64,000 bases of DNA from Acidimicrobiales bacterium mtb01 (GCA_004379135.1 NBNI01000005.1:62001-126000), one strand, 5' to 3'; shown: positions 48,742 to 57,485, counted from the stretch's first letter. The notes: generated by a model not told the origin, from the sequence alone. Translations and numbers: made by a program.

Positions 48742-50151
48742 GTGTTAGGCGCACCTCGCTTCCGTTTCGCGCCGTCGCCCACCGGCTTCTTCCACGTCGG
48801 TGGTGCGCGCACCGCGCTGTACAACTGGGCGCTGGCCAAGCGGACGGGTGGCACGTTCGTCCTGCGCATCGAAGACACCGACGAAGCCCGCAATCAGCCC
48901 GAATGGACGCAGGGCATCATCGACGCTCTTGCGTGGATCGGCATCAGCCGCGACGACCCCGCGTTCGAGGGCCCGTATTTCCAGAGCCAGTACGCCGGTG
49001 AACACGTGGCCGCGGCCGAGCGTCTGCACGCGGCCGGTCACGCGTACTACTGCGACCTCACACCCGATCAGATCCAGGAGCGGGCCAAGCAGTCGGGCAA
49101 GCCGGGCTACGACGGATACTCGCGCGATCGCGGCCTCGGACCCGGGCCGGGCCGGGTTCTTCGATTCCGCGTTCCCGAGGGCGTCACGGTCGTGAACGAT
49201 CTAGTGCGCGGTCGGGTGGAGTTCCAGAACGAGACGATCGAGGATTTCGTCCTCCTGCGCGGCAACGGGTCGCCCATGTTCCTTCTCGCCAATGTCATCG
49301 ACGACGTGTCGATGCGCGTGTCGCACGTGGTGCGCGCCGAGGAGCATCTGCCCAACACACCGAAGCAGCAGTTGCTATGGCAGGCGCTCGGCCACGAGCC
49401 TCCGGTGTGGGCGCACGTGCCCGTCCTCGTGAACGAGCAGCGCAAAAAGTTGTCGAAGCGCCGCGACAAGGTGGCTCTCGAGCAGTACCGCGCCGAGGGC
49501 TACCTCGCGTCGGCGATGATCAACTACCTCATGACGCTCGGCTGGGCGCCGCAGGGCGAGACGGAAATCGTGCCGTGGTCGAAGATCCAGGACGAGTTCC
49601 GGCTGGAGGACGTCAACCACTCGCCGGCGTTCTTCGACCTGAAGAAGTTGGCCGCGTTCAACGGCGAGTACATCCGGGCGATGTCGCTCGATCAATTCAT
49701 CGACGCGTGCCAGCCCTGGCTCACCGGAGCCGATGTTCCGTGGACCGCGGCCCAGTATCGCCCCGAGATCTTCCGCGCCATGGCCGAACTCGTGCAGACG
49801 CGCATCGTCACGCTGAGCGAAGTTCCCCAATTGGTCGACTTCATGTTCCTCGACGCGCCTCTCGTCGACGAAACCTCGTGGTCGAAGACTTTCGGTTCGG
49901 CCGACGGGATCGCGATGCTGCGTTCGGGCCGTGAAGCATTGGCGTCGTGCGACTGGAACGCCGAGGCGTTGAAGAGTGCGGTCGAGGCGGCCGGATCGGC
50001 GCTGGGTTTGAAGCTGGGCAAGGCGCAGGCGCCCGTTCGCGTGGCGGTCACGGGGCGCACGGTCGGCCCGCCGTTGTTCGAAGCCCTCGAGTTGCTGGGT
50101 CGCGACGCAGTACTGAAGCGTCTCGATGCGGCGCTGACCTCCTTCGGGTGA
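48742..50151 (+). CDS. gltX: Glutamyl-tRNA synthetase
   Basis: A 469-residue class I synthetase: [22 protein letters not shown] (HIGH variant HVGG), [51 protein letters not shown], and KLSKRRDK (KMSKS variant). The C-terminal anticodon-binding region is present. In bacteria lacking GlnRS it charges both tRNA-Glu and tRNA-Gln, and genes for exactly these two tRNAs follow within 1 kb. Start GTG. Confidence 0.96.
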   Translation: MLGAPRFRFAPSPTGFFHVGGARTALYNWALAKRTGGTFVLRIEDTDEARNQPEWTQGIIDALAWIGISRDDPAFEGPYFQSQYAGEHVAAAERLHAAGHAYYCDLTPDQIQERAKQSGKPGYDGYSRDRGLGPGPGRVLRFRVPEGVTVVNDLVRGRVEFQNETIEDFVLLRGNGSPMFLLANVIDDVSMRVSHVVRAEEHLPNTPKQQLLWQALGHEPPVWAHVPVLVNEQRKKLSKRRDKVALEQYRAEGYLASAMINYLMTLGWAPQGETEIVPWSKIQDEFRLEDVNHSPAFFDLKKLAAFNGEYIRAMSLDQFIDACQPWLTGADVPWTAAQYRPEIFRAMAELVQTRIVTLSEVPQLVDFMFLDAPLVDETSWSKTFGSADGIAMLRSGREALASCDWNAEALKSAVEAAGSALGLKLGKAQAPVRVAVTGRTVGPPLFEALELLGRDAVLKRLDAALTSFG

Positions 50152-50152
50152 C

Positions 50153-50890
50153 ATGACCACTCCCGCGGACGAGCCTTTGTTGTCGTCGCCGGTGTCGAGT
50201 GCCGACGACACGCCGGTCGGGGGAGTGGTGATTCCACAGTGGCGCCGTCGTGTTCGGGTTCCGCGTTGGTGGCGTCGGGGCGGCTGGCGCCGTGTGCTGG
50301 GAAGCGCGCTGTGCGTCCTGCTGCTCGGTGTTCTGTACTACGCAATCTCGTTGTTCCAGGTGTGGTCGACCGGTCGCGATCATCAGGATCGCGCGGTCGA
50401 TGCGATCGTGGTGATGGGCGCCGCGCAATACGACGGACGACCGTCGCCGCAGTTGCAGGCCCGACTCGATCACGTGGTCGAGTTGTGGTCGACCGGAGTC
50501 GCACGAGTCGTGATCGTCACCGGCGGCAATCAGCCGGGCGATCGCTTCACCGAAGCACAGGCATCGCGGCGGTATCTGGTGAACAAGGGTGTTCCCGATG
50601 GCGTAATCCTCGCCGAGGACACCGGTCGGTCGTCGTGGGAATCGATCACCAACGTCGCCGACCGCGCATCGGTATGGGGAGTCGGTTCGGTGCTCATCGT
50701 GAGCGATCCGTACCACAGTTTGCGCGTGCGACTCATGGCCGAAGAACTCGGTCTCACCGCGTACGTATCGGCCACGTCCACCAGTCCCGTGAAGGGTTGG
50801 ACGGCGGCGCGTGAGCACCTGGCCGAGGCGGCCGGCGTGGCGGTGGGCCGGATCGTGGGCTTCGGCACGTTGGAGAGCTGGATCGGCTGA
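50153..50890 (+). CDS. YdcF/SanA-like DUF218 membrane protein
   Basis: A 245-residue protein with one N-terminal transmembrane helix after a basic stretch (VRVPRWWRRGGWRRVLGSALCVLLLGVLYYAISLF) and a DUF218 domain: VDAIVVMGAAQYDGRPSPQLQARLDH, VVIVTGGNQPGDRFTEAQASRRYLVNKGVP, EDTGRSSWESITNVADR and VSDPYHSLRVRLMAEELG. Related proteins (SanA, ElyC) affect envelope integrity. Its ATG is 1 nt after the gltX stop, so co-transcribed. Confidence 0.88.
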   Translation: MTTPADEPLLSSPVSSADDTPVGGVVIPQWRRRVRVPRWWRRGGWRRVLGSALCVLLLGVLYYAISLFQVWSTGRDHQDRAVDAIVVMGAAQYDGRPSPQLQARLDHVVELWSTGVARVVIVTGGNQPGDRFTEAQASRRYLVNKGVPDGVILAEDTGRSSWESITNVADRASVWGVGSVLIVSDPYHSLRVRLMAEELGLTAYVSATSTSPVKGWTAAREHLAEAAGVAVGRIVGFGTLESWIG

Positions 50891-50936
50891 GCCCGGTGGC
50901 GGCTGGCCGGGTCGCCACTACACTTTCGTCGCTCCT

Positions 50937-51011
50937 TGGGGAGTGGTGTAACTGGCAACACAGCAGATTCTGGTTCTGTTATTCAGGGTTCGATTCCTTG
51001 CTCCCCAGCCA
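50937..51011 (+). tRNA. tRNA-Gln (anticodon CTG)
   Basis: Cloverleaf: acceptor TGGGGAG/CTCCCCA, anticodon stem GCAGA/TCTGT with loop TTCTGGT (anticodon CTG, codon CAG), T-arm CAGGGTTCGATTCCTTG, discriminator G and an encoded CCA. A TACACT box at 50919 is its likely -10. A rho-independent terminator follows directly. Confidence 0.95.
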
Positions 51012-51014
51012 CGA

Positions 51015-51047
51015 ACGACCGGGCCACGCGCCCGGTCGTCGTTTTTT
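51015..51047 (+). terminator. Terminator after tRNA-Gln
   Basis: ACGACCGGGC (51015-51024) pairs with GCCCGGTCGT (51030-51039), then CG and six T. Ten perfect pairs. Confidence 0.92.
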
Positions 51048-51096
51048 CGGCCCGTGGCTCGGTGGAAGTCCGGCGGTAGCGTTTCGTCCGCTACTT

Positions 51097-51172
51097 GCTC
51101 CCATCGTCTAGTGGCCTAGGACACCACCCTCTCAAGGTGGCGGCACGGGTTCGAATCCCGTTGGGAGTGCCA
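51097..51172 (+). tRNA. tRNA-Glu (anticodon CTC)
   Basis: Cloverleaf: acceptor GCTCCCA/TGGGAGT (G-U at the end), anticodon stem CCACC/GGTGG with loop CTCTCAA (anticodon CTC, codon GAG), T-arm ACGGGTTCGAATCCCGT, discriminator G, encoded CCA ending at 51172. A TAGCGT box at 51077 may be its -10. The next gene's GTG begins at the very next base. Confidence 0.95.
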
Positions 51173-51658
51173 GTGACTATCGCGTCGGTCGGGTTGACTA
51201 CGGGTGTGGTCGCCGAGGGAAAGCGTTCGTTCTGGCTCCATCAGGCCGCTGAGTACGTGGTCGGTGGGGCACTCGTCGCCACCGGACTCCAGTCACCCGA
51301 ACCACTCGTGCCGACCGTGATCGGTGCGTTGATCGCGCTGAACACTGCGTGTGCCGACGGACCACTCGGTGCGTTCCGAAGGGTGTCGCGACGACTCCAC
51401 CGTGTTCTCGACTGGCTCGTTCTCGCCGTGGCAATCGCTGCATCGGCCGCGCCGAATCTCGACGAGGCGACGCGCATCGTGATGATCATGATCGTCATCG
51501 TGTTCGCGGTGGTCGTGTGGCGTACCGACTACTCGCCCAAGCAGCCGCGATCGGTGCCGTCCAATCCGAGTCGTGCCGACGACCTCGGTCGTCAAGCCGG
51601 CCGTCTGGCCGGCCGTGCCGCGGGCCGCGCACGAGACAAATGGCGCCAGTCCCGCTGA
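51173..51658 (+). CDS. Hypothetical small membrane protein (161 aa)
   Basis: A 161-residue protein I do not recognise. Two to four hydrophobic segments are seen (AAEYVVGGALVATGL, PTVIGALIALNTACADGPLGAF, VLDWLVLAVAIAASAAP, IVMIMIVIVFAVVVW), then a basic Ala/Arg/Gly-rich tail (RQAGRLAGRAAGRARDKWRQ). The first GTG is immediately after the tRNA-Glu CCA, with no ribosome site, so it may be translated from the RNA left after tRNA processing. A GTG about 12 codons later is an alternative start. Confidence 0.65.
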   Translation: MTIASVGLTTGVVAEGKRSFWLHQAAEYVVGGALVATGLQSPEPLVPTVIGALIALNTACADGPLGAFRRVSRRLHRVLDWLVLAVAIAASAAPNLDEATRIVMIMIVIVFAVVVWRTDYSPKQPRSVPSNPSRADDLGRQAGRLAGRAAGRARDKWRQSR

Positions 51659-51679
51659 GCGACCTTGCACCACCACTCG

Positions 51680-51685
51680 TAGGCT
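51680..51685 (+). promoter_or_regulatory. Leaderless -10 box of the 58-aa gene
   Basis: TAGGCT followed by 6 nt and ATG at 51692. Confidence 0.5.
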
Positions 51686-51691
51686 GACGGC

Positions 51692-51868
51692 ATGTCGTCA
51701 ACGTTCGAACGCCCGGCCCCCGACTTGTCGAAGATTCTCGCGGCGTGGGAGGAATGGGAGCGCGGTGAGCAGAACCCCGGCAAGGTGCTCACCAACATGA
51801 AGACGGCCGGCCTGACCGAGATCTTGCGCGAACTCGCCGAATCCGGCTGGAAACCCGCGTCACGCTGA
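51692..51868 (+). CDS. Hypothetical small protein (58 aa)
   Basis: Starts MSSTFERPAPDLSKILAAWE and continues with EEWERGEQNPGKVLTNMK, TAGLTEILRELAESGW and a short basic end. All helical and amphipathic, no membrane segment. Evidence that it is real: a TAGGCT box exactly 6 nt before ATG, the local codon pattern, and the NUDIX gene starting 4 bp after its stop. I do not recognise the family. Confidence 0.65.
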   Translation: MSSTFERPAPDLSKILAAWEEWERGEQNPGKVLTNMKTAGLTEILRELAESGWKPASR

Positions 51869-51872
51869 TCCC

Positions 51873-52571
51873 ATGACTGCCGCTCGGCGCCCGGGTGGCA
51901 CACAGCGCATTCCGTCACCGGCCGCTCGGCGTCCGGCCGGCCGAGCAGTGTGGTCGACGGCCACCGCGTCCCTGAGTCTCGTCGACGTGCTGGCGCGGGT
52001 GACCGATCATCAGGAACGACTCGCCGACGATCACACCCCCCGTTCGGATGAGCGAGTGTCGGCCGTGTTGGTGGCACTGACCGACGGCCCGCATGGTGCC
52101 GAGGTGCTGCTCACTCGCCGCTCGGAGAAGTTGTCGAACCACAAGGGAGAGATCAGTTTCCCGGGTGGCCGCGTCGATCCCGACGAAGACGTGGTTTCGG
52201 CCGCCCGCCGCGAGGCGCACGAGGAAGTGGGACTCGTAGTCCACTCGTCGGCGGTGCATGGTCGATTGAGTTCGTTGTCGACCTTCGTGAGCAAGAGCTA
52301 CATCGTGCCGGTCGTGGCGACCGTCGACGACAAGCCCGCGTTGTCGCTGCAGGACGCCGAAGTCGACCGTGCCTTCTGGGTTCCGTTGCGCGAATTGGCG
52401 GCCCCGGACGTGTTCGAGTGGGAGTGGTGGTCGTTCAACCATTCGAGCGACGTCGAACGTCCGATGTACTTCTTCTACCTGCACGACGAAACCGTGTGGG
52501 GCGCGACTGCTCGCGTGCTCCACGAACTGCTCTGCGTCGCCCACGGCGTCGACCACCGCGAACCGGGTTGA
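51873..52571 (+). CDS. NUDIX hydrolase (CoA pyrophosphatase-like)
   Basis: A 232-residue protein with a complete Nudix box, G-G-R-V-D-P-D-E-D-V-V-S-A-A-R-R-E-A then HEEVGL, preceded by LLTRRSEKLSNHKGEISFPG, the NuPro-type motif of CoA and nucleoside-diphosphate hydrolases such as NudL. It likely cleaves CoA or a related pyrophosphate. ATG 51873 is 4 bp after the small-protein stop. Confidence 0.88.
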   Translation: MTAARRPGGTQRIPSPAARRPAGRAVWSTATASLSLVDVLARVTDHQERLADDHTPRSDERVSAVLVALTDGPHGAEVLLTRRSEKLSNHKGEISFPGGRVDPDEDVVSAARREAHEEVGLVVHSSAVHGRLSSLSTFVSKSYIVPVVATVDDKPALSLQDAEVDRAFWVPLRELAAPDVFEWEWWSFNHSSDVERPMYFFYLHDETVWGATARVLHELLCVAHGVDHREPG

Positions 52572-52572
52572 A

Positions 52573-53013
52573 TCACGGGCCGCCGGCGATGCGGACGGCA
52601 CGGAAGAACACCTCGGCCCACGAACGACACGTGACCTTCTGATCGATCGGTCGTGTCGAGCACGTGACGATCATGTCGCGCCTGAATTGCTCGTCGATCC
52701 TCCGGCGTTTCGGCGCCGTCCACTCACCCGGCAACCGTTTCGCGTTGCGATAGGCGAAGTCGTGACGACGACACGGCAACGTGAAGTCGAACGACCGCCC
52801 GGTGCTCCCGATCATGGGCGCCGAACACCAGTCGGTCGTCCAGTCGAACTGCGGCGGCAGTTGCCGTTCGGCCGCCACCGCAAAGTGCAGGAGAGGCGTC
52901 GAGAACATGAGACGACGAAAGTCGTCGACGTCGGCGGTGTCGACAGGGGGAGCGGCCAGGTGACTCGTGGCCGCCACGAGGATGGCCAGGGCCCAGCCCA
53001 TGCGCTCCTCCAT
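52573..53013 (-). CDS. Secreted prokaryotic phospholipase A2
   Basis: A 146-residue precursor with a signal peptide (MGWALAILVAATSHLAAP) and the bacterial PLA2 domain: FDWTTDWCSAPMIGSTGRSFDF, then the catalytic His-Asp pair in LPCRRHDFAYRNAKRL, and two further cysteines for disulfides (VTCSTR, VTCRSW). It hydrolyses the sn-2 ester of phospholipids with calcium, as in the Streptomyces enzyme. It stands alone, 75 bp downstream of ribH on the same strand. An in-frame ATG four codons later is an alternative start. Confidence 0.88.
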   Translation of the reverse strand: MEERMGWALAILVAATSHLAAPPVDTADVDDFRRLMFSTPLLHFAVAAERQLPPQFDWTTDWCSAPMIGSTGRSFDFTLPCRRHDFAYRNAKRLPGEWTAPKRRRIDEQFRRDMIVTCSTRPIDQKVTCRSWAEVFFRAVRIAGGP

Positions 53014-53088
53014 TCGTGCTCCGGCTGATGCCGGTGGACGAAGGTGGAGTCAGGATCGCGCCATCGGCGACGCGCCGCGAATCGACGA

Positions 53089-53580
53089 TCAGAACTCGAC
53101 GGAGTCGTTGATCCCGTTCACCAGGAGCGCCATCTCGACGGCACCCACGGCGGCTTCATCACCCTTGTTGTCGGTGCCGGGCCCCGAGCGATCGAGCGCC
53201 TGCTGGTTGGTGTCGACCGTCAAGACTCCGAACATGATCGGCACGCCGGTGTCGATCTGAGCGGTCTGGATTCCGCGCGCGCACTCGCCGGCGACGAAAT
53301 CGAAGTGCGCGGTCTCGCCGCGGATCACCGCACCGAGGGTGATGACGGCGTCGTACTTTCCGCTGCGCGCCAGCGTGGCCGCGGCGAGCGGCACCTCGAA
53401 CGCACCGGGCACCCACGCCTCGTCGATGCGGTCGCGCGCCACTCGGCAACGCTCGAGCCCGCGGTAGGCGCCGGCCAGGAGTTCCTTGCCGATGTGGTCG
53501 TTGAAACGCGCGCACACGATCGCGATGCTCAGGCCCGAGCCGTCGAACGAAAGGGGCTGTCCGTCGTTGAGGCGAGTCAT
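53089..53580 (-). CDS. ribH: 6,7-Dimethyl-8-ribityllumazine synthase
   Basis: A 163-residue lumazine synthase: IAIVCARFNDHIGKELLAGA, WVPGAFEVPLAAATLARSGKYDAVITLGAVIRGETAHFDFVAGECARGI, VPIMFGVLTVDTNQQALDR. It joins the ribBA product with the pyrimidine to give lumazine. Its ATG is 1 nt after the ribBA stop; last gene of the rib operon. Confidence 0.96.
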   Translation of the reverse strand: MTRLNDGQPLSFDGSGLSIAIVCARFNDHIGKELLAGAYRGLERCRVARDRIDEAWVPGAFEVPLAAATLARSGKYDAVITLGAVIRGETAHFDFVAGECARGIQTAQIDTGVPIMFGVLTVDTNQQALDRSGPGTDNKGDEAAVGAVEMALLVNGINDSVEF

Positions 53581-53581
53581 G

Positions 53582-54820
53582 TCAGTTCGCTCCGTTCGGT
53601 GCGCTCGACGGCAGATCGAGCAGGTGGCCCATGCGATCGCGCTTTGTTTCGAGGTACTTGATGTTCTCGGGCGTGGCGTGCGTGTCGAGTGCGACGCGGC
53701 CGACTACCTCCAGGCCGTAGCCGGCGAGCCCGCCGTACTTCGACGGGTTGTTGGTCATGAGTCGCAGTTTGGTCACACCGAGGTCGGCGATGATCTGCGC
53801 TCCGATTCCGTACTCGCGACTGTCGATAGGAAGACCGAGTTCGGTGTTGGCGTCGACGGTGTCGAGTCCCTTGTCCTGAAGCGAATAGGCGCGAATCTTG
53901 TGGCCGATGCCGATACCGCGTCCCTCGTGACCCCGCAGATACACCACGACTCCGCGCCCGGTCTCGCCGATGAGTCGCATGGCCGAGTCGAGCTGCGGCC
54001 CGCAGTCGCAGCGGCGGCTGCCGAACACGTCGCCGGTGAGGCACTCGGAGTGCACGCGAACGAGAACGGGCTCTCCGTCGTCCACGTCGCCGATGCTGAA
54101 CGACAGATGCTCGATGTCGTCGATCTGACTGCGGTACGCGGTGCAGGTGAAGGCGCCCCACTCGGTGGGGACCTGCGCCTGACCGATGCGCGTGACCAAC
54201 TTTTCATGCCGACGGCGGTACTTGATCAACTCGGCGATGCTGGAGAGGAGCAGACCGTGCTCCTTGGCGAACTCGATGAGTTGCGGAAGGCGCGACATCG
54301 TGCCGTCGTCGTTGGTGATCTCGCAGATCACGCCGGCCGGTTCGAGTCCGGCCATGCGTGCGAGATCGACGGCGGCCTCGGTGTGGCCGGCCCGCTTCAG
54401 CACTCCACCCTCGCGTGCGCGCAGGGGGAAGATGTGTCCGGGTCGCGCGAACGAGGCGAAACCCGCCTGCGGATCGGCCAACGCGCGGAGCGTGGCGGCT
54501 CGATCGGCGGCCGAGATGCCGGTGGTCGTGCCTTCGATGAGGTCGACCGACACGGTGAAGGCCGTGCGGTGGCTCTCGGTGTTGTGCTCGACCATCAGCG
54601 GGAGGCGCAGATCGTCGCAGCGTTCGCCCGCCAGCGGCGCGACGACCACACCCGAAGTGTGGCGGACGATGAAGTTGATCTTCTCTGGTGTGGCGAACTG
54701 CGCGGCCATGATGAGGTCGCCTTCGTTCTCGCGATCCTCGTCGTCGACCATCACGATCATCTCGCCGCGCCCGATGGCGGCGATCACGTCCTCGATGGGG
54801 GCGAACTCGAAATCAGTCAT
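53582..54820 (-). CDS. ribBA: Bifunctional DHBP synthase / GTP cyclohydrolase II
   Basis: A 412-residue fusion. The DHBP synthase half (1-200) has MIVMVDDEDRENEGDLIMAAQ and GHIFPLRAREGGVLKRAGHTEAAVDL. The GTP cyclohydrolase II half has VRVHSECLTGDVFGSRRCDCGPQLDSAM with the three zinc cysteines and YLRGHEGRGIGIGHKI. It supplies both precursors of riboflavin. ATG 54820 follows an AGGAG site and overlaps the ribD end by 8 bp, indicating coupling. Confidence 0.95.
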   Translation of the reverse strand: MTDFEFAPIEDVIAAIGRGEMIVMVDDEDRENEGDLIMAAQFATPEKINFIVRHTSGVVVAPLAGERCDDLRLPLMVEHNTESHRTAFTVSVDLIEGTTTGISAADRAATLRALADPQAGFASFARPGHIFPLRAREGGVLKRAGHTEAAVDLARMAGLEPAGVICEITNDDGTMSRLPQLIEFAKEHGLLLSSIAELIKYRRRHEKLVTRIGQAQVPTEWGAFTCTAYRSQIDDIEHLSFSIGDVDDGEPVLVRVHSECLTGDVFGSRRCDCGPQLDSAMRLIGETGRGVVVYLRGHEGRGIGIGHKIRAYSLQDKGLDTVDANTELGLPIDSREYGIGAQIIADLGVTKLRLMTNNPSKYGGLAGYGLEVVGRVALDTHATPENIKYLETKRDRMGHLLDLPSSAPNGAN

Positions 54821-55820
54821 GACCACTCCTCACTATCGACGTATCGACGACGATCTCCAAATCGCCGCCCACCGGGGTGACGCGAACGAACCGTCCGCGC
54901 CTCAGATCTGCTATTGACGCCGCACCGGCACCGCCGAACAGAGGCGTGCCGTCGCTTCCGCCCATGAAGGCCGGCGCCAGGTAGGCGACGTAGCGATTCA
55001 CGAGCCCGCACCGATGGAACTCGCCGGCCACGGTGGCGCCGCCCTCCACCAGCAATTGCACGACGCCTTCCGATCCCAACTGGTCGAGGAGCGGTTCGAG
55101 CTCTCCCGACCATTCGAGACACGGGTGCACCTTCGCGTTCGCGGGTGCCGCACCGAGCACGACACGGCGCGGCGATCGACCCGGCACGAGCCGGGTGGTG
55201 AGCGACGGATCGTCGGTGCGCACGGTGCCGGCGCCAACGAGGATCGCATCGCTCTCGGCCCGCAACTGGTGAGCGGCGCGACGCGCCTCCTCGCCGGTGA
55301 TCCACTGGCTTGACCCATCGGCCGCGGCGGTTCGACCGTCGACGGTGGCGGCCAACTTCACGATCACGAAAGGTCGACCGGTACGACGGTGGTGCAAGTA
55401 GGGGAGGAGTTGCTCCGTCGCCTCGTCGGCGCCGCAACCCACGTCGACGGCCATGCCGGCCGCGCGCAACGCCGCGAATCCGGATCCACCCACCTGGCCG
55501 TCGGGATCCTCGAGAGCCGATACCACCCGCGCGACACCGGCCTCGATGAGCGCGTCGGTGCACGGCGGCGTGCGACCGTGATGGCTGCACGGTTCGAGAG
55601 TCGTGTAAACGGTCGCTCCGCGAACATCGGCCCCGGCCGCGCGTGCCGCGTCGAGAGCGACTCGTTCGGCGTGTCGGCGACCGGGCTCCTCGGTGGCGCC
55701 CTCGAACACACGACCATCGGACGCGACGATCACGCAACCGACCCACGGATTGGGAGAGGCAACCGTGCGCGCCGTCGCGGCGGCGGTCAGTGCTCGTTGC
55801 ATCATCGTGTGGTCGGTCAT
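54813..55820 (-). CDS. ribD: Riboflavin deaminase/reductase RibD
   Basis: A 335-residue bifunctional enzyme. The deaminase domain has MQRALTAAATARTVASPNPWVGCVIV, RHAERVALDAARAAG (H-A-E zinc site) and TLEPCSHHGRTPPCTDALI. The reductase domain has VKLAATVDGRTAAADGSSQWITGEEARR and LVEGGATVAGEFHR. First gene of ribD-ribBA-ribH, behind an FMN riboswitch. A GGAGAA ribosome site precedes ATG 55820. The usual riboflavin synthase gene between ribD and ribBA is missing. Confidence 0.95.
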   Translation of the reverse strand: MTDHTMMQRALTAAATARTVASPNPWVGCVIVASDGRVFEGATEEPGRRHAERVALDAARAAGADVRGATVYTTLEPCSHHGRTPPCTDALIEAGVARVVSALEDPDGQVGGSGFAALRAAGMAVDVGCGADEATEQLLPYLHHRRTGRPFVIVKLAATVDGRTAAADGSSQWITGEEARRAAHQLRAESDAILVGAGTVRTDDPSLTTRLVPGRSPRRVVLGAAPANAKVHPCLEWSGELEPLLDQLGSEGVVQLLVEGGATVAGEFHRCGLVNRYVAYLAPAFMGGSDGTPLFGGAGAASIADLRRGRFVRVTPVGGDLEIVVDTSIVRSGHD

Positions 55821-55889
55821 CGGTGTTCTCCGGTTCGTGCGGGACGAGACGGAACGCGACGACCGACCGAGCAGGCTCGGCCAGCAGTG

Positions 55890-56024
55890 ACGCACCCGTG
55901 CTCCCATCCGGACTCTGACCGTCGGCTCCGGATTTCCACCGGATCGGCCCGGATTCGACATCGCTGCCGATTCCGGGTTCGCGGGCTCTCACCGCCGGTT
56001 GGGACTTTCACCCACACCCCGCAC
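55890..56024 (-). promoter_or_regulatory. FMN riboswitch (RFN element)
   Basis: On the minus strand the conserved RFN blocks appear in order: GCGGGGTGTGGGTGAAAGTC, CCAACCGGCGGTGAGAGCCC, the variable arm, ATCCGGTGGAAATCCGGAGC, CGACGGTCAGAGTCCGGATG and GGAG. It ends about 70 nt before ribD. No T-rich terminator follows; CCGAGC-CT-GCTCGG (about 55871-55881) is a small stem in the expression platform, so control may be at translation. Confidence 0.93.
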
Positions 56025-56050
56025 GAGGTGGTTTCAGTTGTCCGGTCAGC

Positions 56051-57454
56051 CTACGCGTGGGTCCGGAGCAATTCCCACGCCTCGGCCACGTGATGCCGCT
56101 CGGTGGTTCGACTGCCGATGGAGAACCGCAGGACGCTGCGGTCACCCAGCACCGTCCGGGTGAACAAAACCTCCCGTGTGCGGTTCGTCCGTTCGATGAG
56201 GGCGTCGGTGGCCTGATCGCCGGCCCGCAGGCGCAGACACAGCAGATTGAGCGGATGCGGGGCGACGACCTCGAAGCGTTCGTCGGCGGCCACCCACGAG
56301 GCGAGTTCATGAGTGAGGCCGACGTGTCGACGGATCATCGACCGGAAGTAGTCGACACCCTCGGCGCGAATCGCGAACCACAACTTGAGCGATCGGAAAC
56401 GGCGACCGAGCGGAATCTGCCAGTCGCGGTAGTCGATCGCCTGTCCGGATTGCGCGGCGGCCGATCGCAAGTACTCGGGAAGAATGCTCAACGCTCCGAG
56501 CAGCGCCGTGCGATCGGCGACCCAGAACAGATCGCAGTCGAAGTTGACACCCATCCACTTGTGCGGGTTGGTGCAGTAACTGTCGGCCGATTCGAGACCT
56601 TCGTTGACCCAGCGATGCTCGGGAGCGAGAGCGGCGATTCCGTGCATCGCGCCGTCGACGTGCAACCACATCCCGTGGCGGCGGGTGACGGCGGCGATTT
56701 CGGTCGTCGGATCGAACGCACCCGACGACGTGGTTCCATGAGTCGAGCACACCCAGAACGGAACGAGCCCGGCGGCGAGATCGGCTTCGATCATCCGTTC
56801 GAGTTCGCTCGTGATCATGGCGAACGATTCGTCGTGGGGCACGATGCGCACGCGGTCGGTTCCGATGCCGGCGATGCGCAGACCCTTCTCGATGCTCGAA
56901 TGCGCCTGCGCCGTGCAGTACGCGACGAGTGCGCTGGTGTCGCCGTCCGAGTTCACGCGTCCACTGGTGATCCGGTGGCGCGCGGCCAGGATCGACGAGA
57001 GAGTGGCTTCGCTGGCCGAGCCCTGGATCACTCCGCCGCCGTTGTCGGAGGTCGAACGAAACTTTGCCGGTAGGTCGAGCAGTTCGTGCATCCAGTCGAG
57101 CATCAGCGTCTCCACTTCGGTGCACGCCGGTGACGTGACCCAGCTCATTCCCTGGACGCCGAGGCCAGCGGTCAACAGATCGGCCAGGATCGACGGGTAC
57201 GACGAATTGCCGGGGAAGTACGCGAAGAATTTCGGGTGCTGCCAGTGGGTCAGGCCGGGCATCACGATGTCGCGCACGTCAGCGAGGATCGCGTCGAAGG
57301 GTTCGGGAGCGCTCGGCGGATGCTCGGGGAGCCGGCGCCGGATGTCGCCCGGCTCCGCATCGGACGTGACGGGTCGCGTGTCGATGGTGTCGAGATAGTC
57401 GGCGATCATGTCGATCACGGCTCGCCCCAGGGCCCGGAATTCTTCGGCGTCCAT
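56051..57454 (-). CDS. PLP-dependent group II amino acid decarboxylase (aromatic-L-amino-acid decarboxylase-like)
   Basis: A 467-residue fold-type I decarboxylase: HWQHPKFFAYFPGNSSYPSILADLL, SPACTEVETLMLDWM, GGVIQGSASEATLSSILAAR, the cofactor Asp in LHVDGAMHG and PLP lysine in NPHKWMGVNFDCDLFWV (about residue 299). Strongest resemblance is to dopa/tryptophan decarboxylases. ATG 57454 is chosen because a TAGCGT box lies 7 nt upstream; a GTG three codons earlier is in frame. It ends just before the FMN riboswitch of ribD on the same strand. Confidence 0.9.
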   Translation of the reverse strand: MDAEEFRALGRAVIDMIADYLDTIDTRPVTSDAEPGDIRRRLPEHPPSAPEPFDAILADVRDIVMPGLTHWQHPKFFAYFPGNSSYPSILADLLTAGLGVQGMSWVTSPACTEVETLMLDWMHELLDLPAKFRSTSDNGGGVIQGSASEATLSSILAARHRITSGRVNSDGDTSALVAYCTAQAHSSIEKGLRIAGIGTDRVRIVPHDESFAMITSELERMIEADLAAGLVPFWVCSTHGTTSSGAFDPTTEIAAVTRRHGMWLHVDGAMHGIAALAPEHRWVNEGLESADSYCTNPHKWMGVNFDCDLFWVADRTALLGALSILPEYLRSAAAQSGQAIDYRDWQIPLGRRFRSLKLWFAIRAEGVDYFRSMIRRHVGLTHELASWVAADERFEVVAPHPLNLLCLRLRAGDQATDALIERTNRTREVLFTRTVLGDRSVLRFSIGSRTTERHHVAEAWELLRTHA

Positions 57455-57461
57455 GTTCGTC

Positions 57462-57467
57462 ACGCTA
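57462..57467 (-). promoter_or_regulatory. Leaderless -10 box of the decarboxylase gene
   Basis: TAGCGT on the minus strand, then 7 nt and ATG at 57454. It lies 12 bp from the divergent -10 box at 57480. Confidence 0.5.
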
Positions 57468-57479
57468 GTGACGCAGGGC

Positions 57480-57485
57480 TACCTT
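57480..57485 (+). promoter_or_regulatory. Leaderless -10 box of the hydrolase gene
   Basis: TACCTT followed by 6 nt and ATG at 57492. It rules out the longer frame that starts at 57408 inside the decarboxylase gene. Confidence 0.5.
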
